DNA from: an uncultured Clostridia bacterium | GTDB lineage: Bacteria > Bacillota > Clostridia > Christensenellales > UBA1242 | Length of the DNA stretch: 64,000 bases | Assembly: GCA_944377485.1 (NCBI GenBank) | Contig: CALWFB010000003.1 | Span: forward strand, 35,091 to 99,090 | Direction: 5' to 3' | Part shown: piece by piece, positions 55,763 to 64,000 of the stretch | How the letters are laid out: the number at the start of each line of letters is the position of its first letter | Numbering within the stretch: position 1 is the stretch's first letter | Made by a program: the position numbers and the translations under genes | The notes under the pieces: model-generated | The model's input: only the letters and a program-made list of their open reading frames with translations | Told to the model about the DNA's origin: nothing | Database searches by the model: none

Positions 55763-56938
55763 TTAAACAAATTGTAATATATCAACTAACACGACAAAAC
55801 ACAACAATGCTATTAATCCAATATTATTTATCATATTAATAACATTTTGTTTCAATGGCTTTTTGCGTATCCATTCAATAATCACAAATATCATCTGGAA
55901 GCCATCTAGGGCAGGTATTGGCAATAAATTAAATACTGCTAGATTAACTGCAATTAACGGTAATAATAACAATAAATATGCAAATCCGCCAGTTTGTGTA
56001 TAAGTTGCTATCATATTAATAGTTGTGACAGGACCACCTAATGAGGTTATTGATAATTGCCCAGTCAATAACTGACCTAATATTACTAAAATTTTCCAAG
56101 CCCATTTGCATGTAAATGGTATCGCCTCAACCAAACTTTCCCCAAAAGAGTATTTGTAATTAGCAATAGAAAACTCTGTGGAATTTACCGTATTTGTACT
56201 ATATAATGACCAACCTGAATATTCACCTTTATCGTTATATATTACATTGATATATGCAGTAATCTCAATCTCGTCACCATCACGTTTTACATTAAAATTT
56301 ATTGGCTGTTCATCCATATAGTATGTCTTTCCTTCACTAGTGAATGAATATTCATTTTTCAGCTCATCAGTAGTACCTAAATACTTTGAATAATATTCTT
56401 GCACATTATCAGTCAATAAATTATTAAAATATTCATCATGCACAAAATCAATTTCATTACCATCAATTCCGTATATCACATCTCCGATTTGGAATTTACC
56501 ATAATTTATGGAATTTTCATTTACATTTTTTATTTCAACTAAATCATATCCGGAAGAAATCAAAAGTATGAATGAAAAGATAATAGCACTTAAAAAATTG
56601 AAAAATGCACCAAAAAATAGCACTATAAGTCTTTTCCAAGGTTTTTGATTATTAAAGGCTTGCGGATTCTCTTTCCCTTCCTCACCCTCTCCTTCAAATG
56701 CACAATATCCGCCTAATGGAAATGCTCTTAAAGAAATTTTTTCACCATTTTTCTTAGTTTTTTGAAGTAATTTAGGACCAAAGCCCACACTAAATTCATT
56801 GATTTTAAATTTTAATATTTTACCAGCAGTGTAATGTCCCAATTCATGAATCAACACCATAAATAGCAAAACAACAATGGCTAAAATTATATAACCAATA
56901 TAAGTAAAAACTGATGCTACACTTAACAAATTGGACAT
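55763..56938 (-). CDS. rseP: RseP/RasP-type site-2 protease
   Basis: Intramembrane zinc protease, 391 aa. HELGH in the first helix (about 30-34), a PDZ-like domain (about 125-260) and the second metal motif LPIPALDGFQ near 340. Cleaves anti-sigma factors and signal-peptide remnants in relatives. AGGAGA precedes the ATG. Normal neighbour of cdsA, but dxr is missing between them. Confidence 0.93.
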   Translation of the reverse strand: MSNLLSVASVFTYIGYIILAIVVLLFMVLIHELGHYTAGKILKFKINEFSVGFGPKLLQKTKKNGEKISLRAFPLGGYCAFEGEGEEGKENPQAFNNQKPWKRLIVLFFGAFFNFLSAIIFSFILLISSGYDLVEIKNVNENSINYGKFQIGDVIYGIDGNEIDFVHDEYFNNLLTDNVQEYYSKYLGTTDELKNEYSFTSEGKTYYMDEQPINFNVKRDGDEIEITAYINVIYNDKGEYSGWSLYSTNTVNSTEFSIANYKYSFGESLVEAIPFTCKWAWKILVILGQLLTGQLSITSLGGPVTTINMIATYTQTGGFAYLLLLLPLIAVNLAVFNLLPIPALDGFQMIFVIIEWIRKKPLKQNVINMINNIGLIALLCFVVLVDILQFV

Positions 56939-57197
56939 ACTCTCCTTTAATTATACTAAAAAAGTATAATAATTATAACAGTAAATTGCAACCAAAATAA
57001 ATATAATTTATTTAATTTTGCTATTTTTTCATATTTCAACAAAATTTTAATAAATAAAAATTTTTATTTATTAATTTCAATTTTTTATATCATTAATTGA
57101 ATTTGCATAAAATTATATTAATTCATGAAAATAAAAAATGCCACTGATGAAACAAATTATTTATATTTTATTTCAATAGAGCATTTTCAATTCTAAA

Positions 57198-58097
57198 TTA
57201 TATTATAATAATGAAACTTGTAATATATAAGAATGTCACACAAAATATCATTGCATCAATTCTATCTAACATTCCACCATGTCCTGGTAATATATTGCCA
57301 CTATCCTTAATATTTGCGTTTCGTTTAATTTTACTCTCTACCAAATCACCTATTTGACTTACCATTGAGCCAATCAAACCGATTATCAAGAAATGCCACC
57401 AAGTCAAATTGTACATAGACAAAATCGCCTGCCATGAATTTATATTATAGACCAATGCATAAACTATCATACTTCCTGCAATACCACCAATCAAGCCACC
57501 TATACTTCCACTAATTGTTTTGTTTGGACTAATTGAAGGAGCAAGTTTAGGACCTTTCAATGTACGTCCTACCAAATAAGCAAACGTATCCGACAACATT
57601 GTTATAGCAAAAACCAATAAGATGAAAACTATTGAAAAATAATCTAATCCTGCATAGAAATCAATATGATTTATATTCAAAAATAAACAGAACAAAAATT
57701 CTGGATAGAAACAAACTAAAATACTATTTAAACTCACAATTAGAATTTCTTTGAATGTTCTAGCATTATTTTTTATACATTCTGTTATTAAAATTAGTAA
57801 GAAATAAACTATAAGTCCAGCAATTTCAATTAAAAGAATATAATAAAATTCTAATAATTTATAACAACATATAAAGATTATATAGTTAAAAATTGAATAC
57901 ATTGATGAGAGATATTTATTTACTTTTTTATTACAATTTTCTATTAAATGGCTCATTTCAAAAGCTGCAACAACTGTAATGCAGAGTATAAACAAATCAA
58001 AGACATAATCGCCTATATCATAAGGCAAAAATTTGCTAGCAACAGCTATTGCTACAACTAATACTATAAAAAAACTTGTAATTGACCTTTGTTTCAT
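57198..58097 (-). CDS. cdsA: Phosphatidate cytidylyltransferase
   Basis: Makes CDP-diacylglycerol, 299 aa with about eight membrane helices. The signature SDTFAYLVGRTLKGPKLAP (as SDTFAYLVGR), SPNKTISGSIGG and GDLVESKIKRNANIKDSGN...PGHGGMLDRID are present. Starts 2 bases after uppS. Confidence 0.95.
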   Translation of the reverse strand: MKQRSITSFFIVLVVAIAVASKFLPYDIGDYVFDLFILCITVVAAFEMSHLIENCNKKVNKYLSSMYSIFNYIIFICCYKLLEFYYILLIEIAGLIVYFLLILITECIKNNARTFKEILIVSLNSILVCFYPEFLFCLFLNINHIDFYAGLDYFSIVFILLVFAITMLSDTFAYLVGRTLKGPKLAPSISPNKTISGSIGGLIGGIAGSMIVYALVYNINSWQAILSMYNLTWWHFLIIGLIGSMVSQIGDLVESKIKRNANIKDSGNILPGHGGMLDRIDAMIFCVTFLYITSFIIII

Positions 58098-58099
58098 TA

Positions 58100-58819
58100 T
58101 TATCCTTTTATTGCGCCGAAACGTCTATTGCGTTTCATATATGCATTCAATGCTTTCACTAAATCATTTTTACTAAAACTTGGCCACAATGTTTTAGGAA
58201 AATACCATTCACTATATGTTGATTGCCATGGCAAGAAATTACTGGTTCTTAGTTCGCCAGATGTTCTAATAATAAAATCTAGTGGCAATAAATCTTTCGT
58301 ATACAAATACTTTTCAAATTCGTTTGCATTAATTTCAGATTTTCCTTCTTTTAATATCTCATTTATTGCCATAATAATTTCTTGTCTACCACCATAATTT
58401 ATACAAGGATTGATGATAAAACCAGTTTTATCTTTTGTCAGTTCCATCAATTCTTTTGCTTTCTTTCTGACTGATTCTGGAAGTCGTTCATCGTCCATAT
58501 CACCAGAAATTACAATTCGCACATCTCTATCTAAATACTCTTTCTTATATTCATCGAGCATTTGGTCAAATAATTTCATCAAATAATTAACTTCATCTTC
58601 TGGTCTATTCCAATTCTCTTTACTAAAACAATAGAGCGACAAATTTTTTATCCCTAATTGCTCGACATATTCAGTATGTTTTTTTAAATTATCAAATCCT
58701 GCTTTATGCCCTAAACTGCGAGGTAAACCTCTATGTTTTGCCCATCTTCCGTTGCCATCAATTATAAATGCAAGATGACGAGGCAATTTAGGATTATTTT
58801 TCAATTTTTCAAAATTCAT
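58100..58819 (-). CDS. uppS: Undecaprenyl diphosphate synthase
   Basis: cis-Prenyltransferase, 239 aa, making the C55 lipid carrier of cell-wall synthesis. Motifs: HLAFIIDGNGRWAKHRGLPR, NLSLYCFSKENWNRP and DFIIRTSGELRTSNFLPWQS (as RTSGELRTSNFLPWQ). One base after frr. Confidence 0.96.
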   Translation of the reverse strand: MNFEKLKNNPKLPRHLAFIIDGNGRWAKHRGLPRSLGHKAGFDNLKKHTEYVEQLGIKNLSLYCFSKENWNRPEDEVNYLMKLFDQMLDEYKKEYLDRDVRIVISGDMDDERLPESVRKKAKELMELTKDKTGFIINPCINYGGRQEIIMAINEILKEGKSEINANEFEKYLYTKDLLPLDFIIRTSGELRTSNFLPWQSTYSEWYFPKTLWPSFSKNDLVKALNAYMKRNRRFGAIKG

Positions 58820-58820
58820 T

Positions 58821-59387
58821 CTACACTTCCATTATTTCAGCGATTTTCTTTTCACAACTATTGTCTGCCTTGTCTGTAAAATTATCAAGAGATTTTTGCA
58901 CATCTTTTTCAAGAGTTGAATATTCATCTTCACTGATTTCAGAATTCTTTTTCATTTCTTTAAATATATCTAAGCAATCTCGCCTAGCATTTCGCATAGC
59001 AATCTTACATTCTTCCAAAAGTTTTTTCACGTCTTTTGAAAACTCTTTTCTTCTTTCTTCTGTTAAAATTGGAAATCCTACACGAATGATTTTTCCATCA
59101 TCACTGACACTGACTCCAAGGTTTGCCGCCTCAATGCCTGCCTTGATTGATTTTAATGTCGATACGTCCCAAGGAGAAACAATCAACATTCTTGCATCTT
59201 GCACAGTAATATTGCCTGTTTGAATTATTGGTGTACGAGTACCATAATAATCTACTTTTATATTTTCAATCAATTTTGGATTAGCTCTTCCTACTCTAAT
59301 CATCATATATTCATCAATAAGCCTATTATAATGTTTATTTAAATTTTCGTCATATTCCATCAATGCCATTTCAACATTTTCGTTCAT
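58821..59387 (-). CDS. frr: Ribosome recycling factor
   Basis: 188 aa, normal size; helical/beta two-domain factor with RVGRANPKLIENIKVDYYGT and LTEERRKEFSKDVKKLLEE as family motifs. AGGAG before the ATG. In Bacillus it directly follows pyrH; here a broken glycosyltransferase gene lies upstream instead. Confidence 0.96.
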   Translation of the reverse strand: MNENVEMALMEYDENLNKHYNRLIDEYMMIRVGRANPKLIENIKVDYYGTRTPIIQTGNITVQDARMLIVSPWDVSTLKSIKAGIEAANLGVSVSDDGKIIRVGFPILTEERRKEFSKDVKKLLEECKIAMRNARRDCLDIFKEMKKNSEISEDEYSTLEKDVQKSLDNFTDKADNSCEKKIAEIMEV

Positions 59388-59534
59388 AATTTCTCCTATG
59401 AAAATATACTACACAAAAATGAAAAAAATTGCAACTCATTTAATAATCAAATTTATATTTTGTCTTTTTCAAATTTAAAATTAGGATTTATTGTTTTTAT
59501 CATTTTAATTTATGATATTTATATATTATAAAAA

Positions 59535-59584
59535 AACTAACAGTAAATACTTCTAGCATAGTTAGAGGATTTAAACTGTTAGTT
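59535..59584. other. Inverted repeat downstream of the broken glycosyltransferase gene
   Basis: AACTAACAGT (59535-59544) and ACTGTTAGTT (59575-59584) are perfect 10-base complements around a 30-base loop, with A and T tracts outside. Possibly a weak terminator. Nothing else is seen in 59388-59647. Confidence 0.45.
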
Positions 59585-59647
59585 ATTAAAAATATAAATT
59601 ATTAATTCACAATTTGCTTAATTTTAAGAACAATATTTATGATATAA

Positions 59648-60629
59648 TCATTTACGTTTTAAATTTTTAAACCTATCAAATTTGAATAAATTAAATTTAT
59701 CAAACTGTTTTAAAAATATTCTAGATTTAAAGTCAAAATTAAATGCATTTTTAATCTCTAAATCATTCGAAAATCCATTTTTGTAGACTTTACTTTTCAA
59801 GAATTTAAATATTAAATTATATCTATTCAGAATTTTATCTTCATATTTATTATATAAATTTTTTTCTTTCAAAAAATTTATGATTTTATCAGTTGCTTTC
59901 AGAAGGCTATTTAGTTGCATAATCAATTTCTCTTTCTTGTCAAAAATTGTTGATTGATTGCTATGTTGAACGTAATGATATTTGGGACCACTGACACGCA
60001 CAAGTTTATTTGTGTAATAGGCAAAAACGAACAAGAAAATATTATCCTCACACATATTGATACCTTCGGCTTGTTCCTGCATCTTCTCCAAATCAAGAAG
60101 AGCTTTGTCCAAAACCCTACGGCTAATCATTTTATTCCAAACGGAAACTAAATGATTGTTGTTTGAGAAGAAGAGATAATCAATACATTCATCGTTTGAG
60201 TAATAATCTTTTTCAAATTTTGCATTCAAAACTATATCTTTTTTTGCATCACCATTCTCAAATTGCATATCTCCAATACACATATCAGCATCAGTATCAA
60301 TCATCTTTTTAACTAATGTTTCGTAATAATTATTGTCTACATAATCATCACTGTCAAGACATATAATAATCTCCTGTACACTCTTTCATAGCAGTTATCC
60401 TAGTCAAGAACAAGTTTTTATTACAATCGTGCAATAATAATTTAGCATTTTTGAGTCTTTTAATATTATTTTCTAAATATTCTCTACTTCCATCTGTTGA
60501 TGCATCATCTACAAAAATAATTTCAAGATTATTATACGTTTGATTAACCAGTGAGTCAAAACATTTTGGCAAAAAATGTTTTACATTATAAACTGGTATC
60601 AAAACAGATATTTTAACTTCTTTATACAT
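59648..60629 (-). pseudogene. Family 2 glycosyltransferase interrupted by a frameshift
   Basis: The first 91 codons (60629-60354) encode a GT-A start: KISVLIPVYNVKHFLPKCF and IIFVDDASTDGS. The frame then stops, but the expected continuation CLDSDDYVDNNYYETLVKKM, with the metal-binding DSDD, reads on in another frame and joins the 59648-60304 part (SVWNKMISRRVL, CEDNIFLF). The break is in an AT dinucleotide run near 60360 and fits loss of two bases. Total would be about 320 aa, normal for such enzymes. It may be a pseudogene, a phase-variable gene or a sequencing error. Confidence 0.8.
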
Positions 60630-60699
60630 ATTCCCAACTCTTATATGTTTGCTTTATATTAATGAATTTAGTTATTAGAGCAATATTGATTCTATACAA

Positions 60700-60816
60700 T
60701 TAAACTTTTGTATAGACTGTATATTCTCCATCAATAGATTTTGTGAAGTTTGCACTATTTTCAAGATAACTATTTGTATCTTCTCCTATGCAACTGGTCA
60801 ACACTCTAATCCAATT
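60700..60816 (-). pseudogene. Possible C-terminal gene remnant (38 codons)
   Basis: The 338-base gap between the glycosyltransferase and tsf holds an open stretch reading NWIRVLTSC, then IGEDTNSYLENSANFT and KSIDGEYTVYTKV before a TAA. It looks protein-like but has no start or ribosome-binding site, and a stop lies just upstream. No family recognised. Confidence 0.3.
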
Positions 60817-60921
60817 TTACACTTTATTATAAATAAAAGTCAACTATTTCAATATGCCATAATTAAATTTAAAATAATAAATAAACAAACTTATATTTTA
60901 AATTATAATATAATTGCATTA

Positions 60922-60955
60922 AAAAAACTTTTGCGATAATTCACAAAAGTTTTTT
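60922..60955 (-). terminator. Terminator of the rpsB-tsf operon
   Basis: Perfect 12-base stem AAAAAACTTTTG / CAAAAGTTTTTT with a 10-base loop, just after the tsf stop, with T residues following on the minus strand. Confidence 0.85.
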
Positions 60956-60967
60956 GAAATTATAGAT

Positions 60968-61624
60968 TTATTTTTGAGTCTGTGCAGCCACTTCTGCAGC
61001 AAAGTCATCATTACGCTTAGTTAAACCTTCACCCATAGTCATCATATAGAAACGTCTAATTGTAATCTTTTCACCAATTTTTGCAACCAATTCAGTTAAA
61101 ACATCTTTAACTTTTTTCTTGCCAGAATCGTCTCTAATATAAGGTTGTTCCATCAATACAACCTCTTCATAATACTTATTGATTTTACCATCAACAATTT
61201 TATCTACTATTGTTTCTGGTTTGCCTTCATTCAATAATTGCACACGATAAATATTGCGTTCAGCATCAATTTTATCTTGTGGTACTTCATCAATATTCAC
61301 ACAAATTGGACGAGATGCTACTACTTGCATAGCAATATTATGAGCAAATTCTCTTAATTCTTCATTCTTTGCAGCGAAATCAGTCTCAGTATTGATTTCC
61401 ACAAGAGATGCAAAACTACCACCGCCATGCACGTATGCATCAATAAATCCTTCCGCAGCTATTCTACCCTCTTTTTTAGCAGCCTTAGCCACTCCTCTTT
61501 CACGTAAAAGTTCAACAGCCTTTTCCATATTGCCATCTGCATCAACCAATGCCTTTTTGCAATCCATCATTCCTGCACCAGTCATATCTCTTAAAGCAGC
61601 AACGTCTTTTGCTGTAATGTTCAT
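60968..61624 (-). CDS. tsf: Translation elongation factor Ts
   Basis: Nucleotide exchange factor for EF-Tu, 218 aa, the short form. UBA-like start LRDMTGAGMMDCKKAL, then the ETDFAAKNEEL motif. AAGGAG before the ATG. Separated from rpsB by a small membrane-protein gene. Confidence 0.96.
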   Translation of the reverse strand: MNITAKDVAALRDMTGAGMMDCKKALVDADGNMEKAVELLRERGVAKAAKKEGRIAAEGFIDAYVHGGGSFASLVEINTETDFAAKNEELREFAHNIAMQVVASRPICVNIDEVPQDKIDAERNIYRVQLLNEGKPETIVDKIVDGKINKYYEEVVLMEQPYIRDDSGKKKVKDVLTELVAKIGEKITIRRFYMMTMGEGLTKRNDDFAAEVAAQTQK

Positions 61625-61627
61625 AAA

Positions 61628-61888
61628 TTACTCCTTATCTATTTTATTTTTTTTATAATTTTTAACTATTAAATCTATTAAATAATAAAAATTTACGAAT
61701 ACTAAAATGCCGTTTAAAAACACTACACTAAATGCTTGTATCAATGAGCCATAAACTGTAAATATAATGCTTCCTATTAAATTGAATATTCGCATCAAAA
61801 GCGAACCTTTATATGAACTCGAATTAAAGCACATTGATATTAATATTAATATTGATGCGATAACTCCAACAATTTCAATTACATTCAT
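61628..61888 (-). CDS. Small three-helix membrane protein, possibly YgjV-like
   Basis: 86 aa with three hydrophobic helices (about 3-20, 32-50, 54-75) and a lysine-rich tail. The pattern (SSSYKGSLLMRIFNLIGSIIF, then YGSLIQAFSVVFLN) resembles the YgjV-type inner-membrane family, but I am not certain. It lies between rpsB (18 bases) and tsf (3 bases), an unusual insertion in a highly conserved pair. Confidence 0.7.
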   Translation of the reverse strand: MNVIEIVGVIASILILISMCFNSSSYKGSLLMRIFNLIGSIIFTVYGSLIQAFSVVFLNGILVFVNFYYLIDLIVKNYKKNKIDKE

Positions 61889-61906
61889 ATACTTTTATTA
61901 TCCATT

Positions 61907-62761
61907 TTATTTTTCTTCACTTGAAGTTTCTTCTGTCTTTTCTACTTTCTTTTCTTTTTTAGCTCTGGTTGTTTTTTTCTTTTTATCTTCTGGCTTATCT
62001 TCGTCTTTTACAATTTCACCACTAACCATAGCTTCCATTGATACGTCTTCATCTTCTGCATTAAGGTCATGTAAAATTACTCCACCCTTAGCTTCTAGAA
62101 TTGCATCAGTCAATGCACTTAAAATTAATTTAACTGAACCTATTGCATCATCATTTGCTGGTATGCAATAATCAACATCATCTGGGTCGCTATTGGTATC
62201 AACAATACCCACTGTTGGGATATTTAATCTCTTAGCTTCTTTTACTGCTATATGTTCTGTATGAGGGTCAACTAAAATGATTAAACCTGGAAGTGAAGTC
62301 ATATCTTTAATACCTGTTAAATTATTAGCAAGTTTATCACGCTCTGCCTTTAATTTAATTACTTCTTTTTTAGGAAGTAAATCAAAGTCTCCCAAAGCTT
62401 CCATATTATTTAATTTGTTCATTCTATCAATTCTCTTTCTAATTGTTGTAAAATTAGTTAAAGTACCACCCAACCAACGAGTGTTTACATAGAACATTCC
62501 AGAACGTTCTGCTTCTTGTTTAACAGTTTCACTTGCTTGTTTCTTTGTACCGATAAATAAAACATTTGCTCCTGCTAAAACTTTTTCTTTGATGAATACA
62601 TATGCTTCATCAATCTTTTTTGAAGTATCTTCTAGATTTATGATATGAATATCATTTCTATCTGTGAAGATATATTTCTTCATTTTTGGATTCCACTTTC
62701 TAGTTTGATGACCAAAGTGGCAACCAGCTTCTAATAATTGTTTCATTGAAATAACTGACAT
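61907..62761 (-). CDS. rpsB: 30S ribosomal protein S2 (uS2)
   Basis: 284 aa. [21 protein letters not shown] (as [13 protein letters not shown]) and [13 protein letters not shown] are hallmarks. The C-terminal 55 residues are an acidic then Lys/Glu-rich tail ([20 protein letters not shown]). ATG 62761 follows AGGAGG by seven bases; a longer frame runs into the leader. Confidence 0.96.
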   Translation of the reverse strand: MSVISMKQLLEAGCHFGHQTRKWNPKMKKYIFTDRNDIHIINLEDTSKKIDEAYVFIKEKVLAGANVLFIGTKKQASETVKQEAERSGMFYVNTRWLGGTLTNFTTIRKRIDRMNKLNNMEALGDFDLLPKKEVIKLKAERDKLANNLTGIKDMTSLPGLIILVDPHTEHIAVKEAKRLNIPTVGIVDTNSDPDDVDYCIPANDDAIGSVKLILSALTDAILEAKGGVILHDLNAEDEDVSMEAMVSGEIVKDEDKPEDKKKKTTRAKKEKKVEKTEETSSEEK

Positions 62762-62866
62762 AAAATTTTCCTCCTGTTTGTCTTCTTCCCTACCAGTCAT
62801 TTTGCTTTGAACCATAATGGCAACAGACAAGCAATCATGATAGGTGCTTTTTCATTGAACGAATTC

Positions 62867-62895
62867 AGTTTATCAAGTTTTAATATTTTTGTCAA
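62867..62895 (-). promoter_or_regulatory. Promoter of rpsB-tsf
   Basis: TTGACA (62890-62895) and TAAACT (62867-62872), 17-base spacer, giving a leader of about 100 bases (62762-62860) that could hold an S2 autoregulatory element; I cannot confirm one. Confidence 0.72.
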
Positions 62896-63027
62896 TAAAA
62901 AACTATAAAATTTTTATATTCTTAACCAAAATTTAAATTAAGCAATGAACAAAACGAATGTTTCAATATTATTTATAGATAATCAATTTATAATATTTGT
63001 AATATAAGATATATTTAATAGTTTTTC

Positions 63028-63360
63028 TTAACCTTCTTCAATCAATTTCTTATATATTTCTAACACTTCATCAATAATTTTACTATCGTTGATAGGAATT
63101 AATTTTCTATTTATTTCATCCACTTCAAACAATACACCTTCTCCTTCTTCAACATTTTCCATTGGAGTGACAGGAATCAATATAGTATACAATTTTTCAG
63201 TGCTTTCTAGCGGAATAACTGCAATTTGTTCAAATTCAATAGGATTGTTATTAATGTCTGGATAAATAATATTTTCTGTATTATTTTCATCTAGAATTTG
63301 AGCAATTGGGTCTTTTGCTTTTTTCTTTCTTGGTTTTATTTCATCTCTTAAATCTTTCAT
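63028..63360 (-). CDS. DUF1292 family protein
   Basis: 110 aa acidic protein. The C-terminal half has the family pattern FEQIAVIPLESTEKLYTILIPV and GEGVLFEVDE; the N-terminal ~45 residues are a charged extension. It follows ruvX by one base, the usual yrrK-yrzB arrangement of Firmicutes. Function unknown. Confidence 0.88.
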   Translation of the reverse strand: MKDLRDEIKPRKKKAKDPIAQILDENNTENIIYPDINNNPIEFEQIAVIPLESTEKLYTILIPVTPMENVEEGEGVLFEVDEINRKLIPINDSKIIDEVLEIYKKLIEEG

Positions 63361-63361
63361 T

Positions 63362-63772
63362 TTATCTCCTTATATCTAAATAATCTTGCAATATGATTGA
63401 TGCGGATACACTGTCTAATTTTTCTTTTCGTTTTTTCCAGTCTTTTTCGGTTTTTTTCAATAAATCGTCTGCCATAATTGAGGACATTCTCTCATCAACA
63501 AATTCAACTTTTATATTTACCATGCTAGACAATTTTGACATAAAATCACGAGTTAGAGATGCAATCTCTTGTTCTTCACCCTGCATATTCAATGGCAAAC
63601 CGCACACTATTTCATCTACTTTTTGACTTTTGATTAAGTCTATAAAATAAGTCAAATCTTCATTCTCGTTCTTTCGCCTATAAGTTGAATATGGTGATGC
63701 TAAAAATTTAGTTTCATCTGATAATGCTATGCCAATACGAGCCAATCCAAAATCAATCCCCATTGCTTTCAT
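63362..63772 (-). CDS. ruvX: RuvX/YqgF-type RNase H-fold resolvase, 16S rRNA processing
   Basis: 136 aa. RNase H-like fold with GIDFGLARIGIALSD at the start, VCGLPLNMQGEEQE in the middle and VEFVDERMSS near 95, including the metal-binding aspartates and glutamate. The -10 (TAAACT) ends six bases before the ATG and there is no Shine-Dalgarno, so the mRNA is probably leaderless. Confidence 0.93.
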   Translation of the reverse strand: MKAMGIDFGLARIGIALSDETKFLASPYSTYRRKNENEDLTYFIDLIKSQKVDEIVCGLPLNMQGEEQEIASLTRDFMSKLSSMVNIKVEFVDERMSSIMADDLLKKTEKDWKKRKEKLDSVSASIILQDYLDIRR

Positions 63773-63778
63773 ATTTTT

Positions 63779-63807
63779 AGTTTAACAAAAATAAATTTTT
63801 TTGTAAA
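63779..63807 (-). promoter_or_regulatory. Promoter of ruvX
   Basis: TTTACA (63802-63807), 17-base spacer, extended -10 TGTTAAACT (TAAACT at 63779-63784). Confidence 0.68.
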
Positions 63808-63913
63808 TTAATTAATCGCATTTTATGTATTAATAAAGAAATAATATATTCATATGCATTATTTATTTTTAAATTATTGACTTTTTTGGTATCATACATT
63901 AAATAAATTGTAT

Positions 63914-64000
63914 TTATTTCACAATTAGTTTAATTTGTGTTGAAATACTAGTATCTATTGTATATGTAATTGTTATGATTACTTCTCCTTGTTCTTTACA
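63914..64000 (-). CDS. C-terminal fragment of a gene running off the window
   Basis: An open frame enters from the right edge and ends at TAA 63914: CKEQGEVIITITYTID then TSISTQIKLIVK. Alternating hydrophobic beta-type pattern. Too short to identify; could be chance, though the strand agrees with its neighbours. Confidence 0.35.
   Translation of the reverse strand, partial: CKEQGEVIITITYTIDTSISTQIKLIVK

Noticed and set aside
1..64000. CRISPR arrays or insertion sequences
   Set aside because: I saw no regularly spaced repeats and no transposase-like protein; the only mobile element supported is the microvirus.

Overview
The window looks like part of a low-GC Gram-positive chromosome from the Clostridia. 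Non-coding DNA is extremely AT-rich. The housekeeping order matches Firmicutes: rpsB-tsf-frr-uppS-cdsA-rseP, then rimP-nusA-ylxR-ylxQ-infB-rbfA-truB, and efp followed by a complete eight-gene spoIIIA operon. The spoIIIA operon implies an endospore-forming lineage. A gut clostridial host is only inference. An ssDNA phage of the Microviridae (gokushovirus type) is integrated in the chromosome.

Layout. 1-5.0 kb: end of a cysteine desulfurase gene, thiI, rny, tRNA-Trp and rnhA. 5.0-9.1 kb: an ABC-2 exporter operon led by a membrane-anchored PadR regulator. 9.2-11.0 kb: lexA with an SOS box, and a XerS-like tyrosine recombinase. 11.1-14.0 kb: a serine T-box and serS, then an unrecognised gene. 14.0-15.1 kb: about 1 kb of AT-rich DNA with no recognisable gene. 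15.1-20.5 kb: a 5.3-kb prophage inside a dif-like site. 20.6-28.7 kb: miaB-mutS-mutL-miaA-(YnbB-like PLP enzyme) operon. 28.7-37 kb: class A PBP, glmS, murI, rpsT, a YgjP-like metalloprotease, holA and comEC. 37.0-39.1 kb: tRNA-Glu and a small accessory pair, a protein with two HEPN-type motifs plus a membrane protein. 39.2-47.5 kb: proS, xseB, xseA, nusB, an Asp23 protein and spoIIIAA-AH. 47.6-62.8 kb: efp and the large translation/envelope supercluster. 63.0-64.0 kb: a DUF1292 protein, ruvX and a gene fragment.

The most interesting part is the prophage. It has eight leftward genes (small membrane protein, VP8-like, a 55-aa protein, VP5, VP3, VP1, VP2 and the HUH replication protein VP4). 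Divergent from them are an XRE repressor and a small membrane protein. Three related 15-bp operators cover the region between the two transcription units, so it resembles a miniature lambda-type lysis-lysogeny switch. The phage encodes no integrase. Its ends share a 66-bp repeat that begins at the central six bases of a perfect 11-6-11 palindrome. This has the architecture of a dif site for a single XerS-type recombinase, and such a gene lies about 4 kb away. Conserved genes left of this point mostly read rightward and genes right of it almost all read leftward, as expected at a replication terminus.

Other points: at least seven chromosomal genes, and the phage repressor, have a good -10 element 6-10 bases before the ATG and no Shine-Dalgarno sequence, so leaderless mRNAs seem common. 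At the canonical polC locus there is a short derivative that keeps the N-terminal, OB-fold and exonuclease parts but lacks the PHP and polymerase domains. pyrH, dxr and proS are missing from their usual places in the supercluster.
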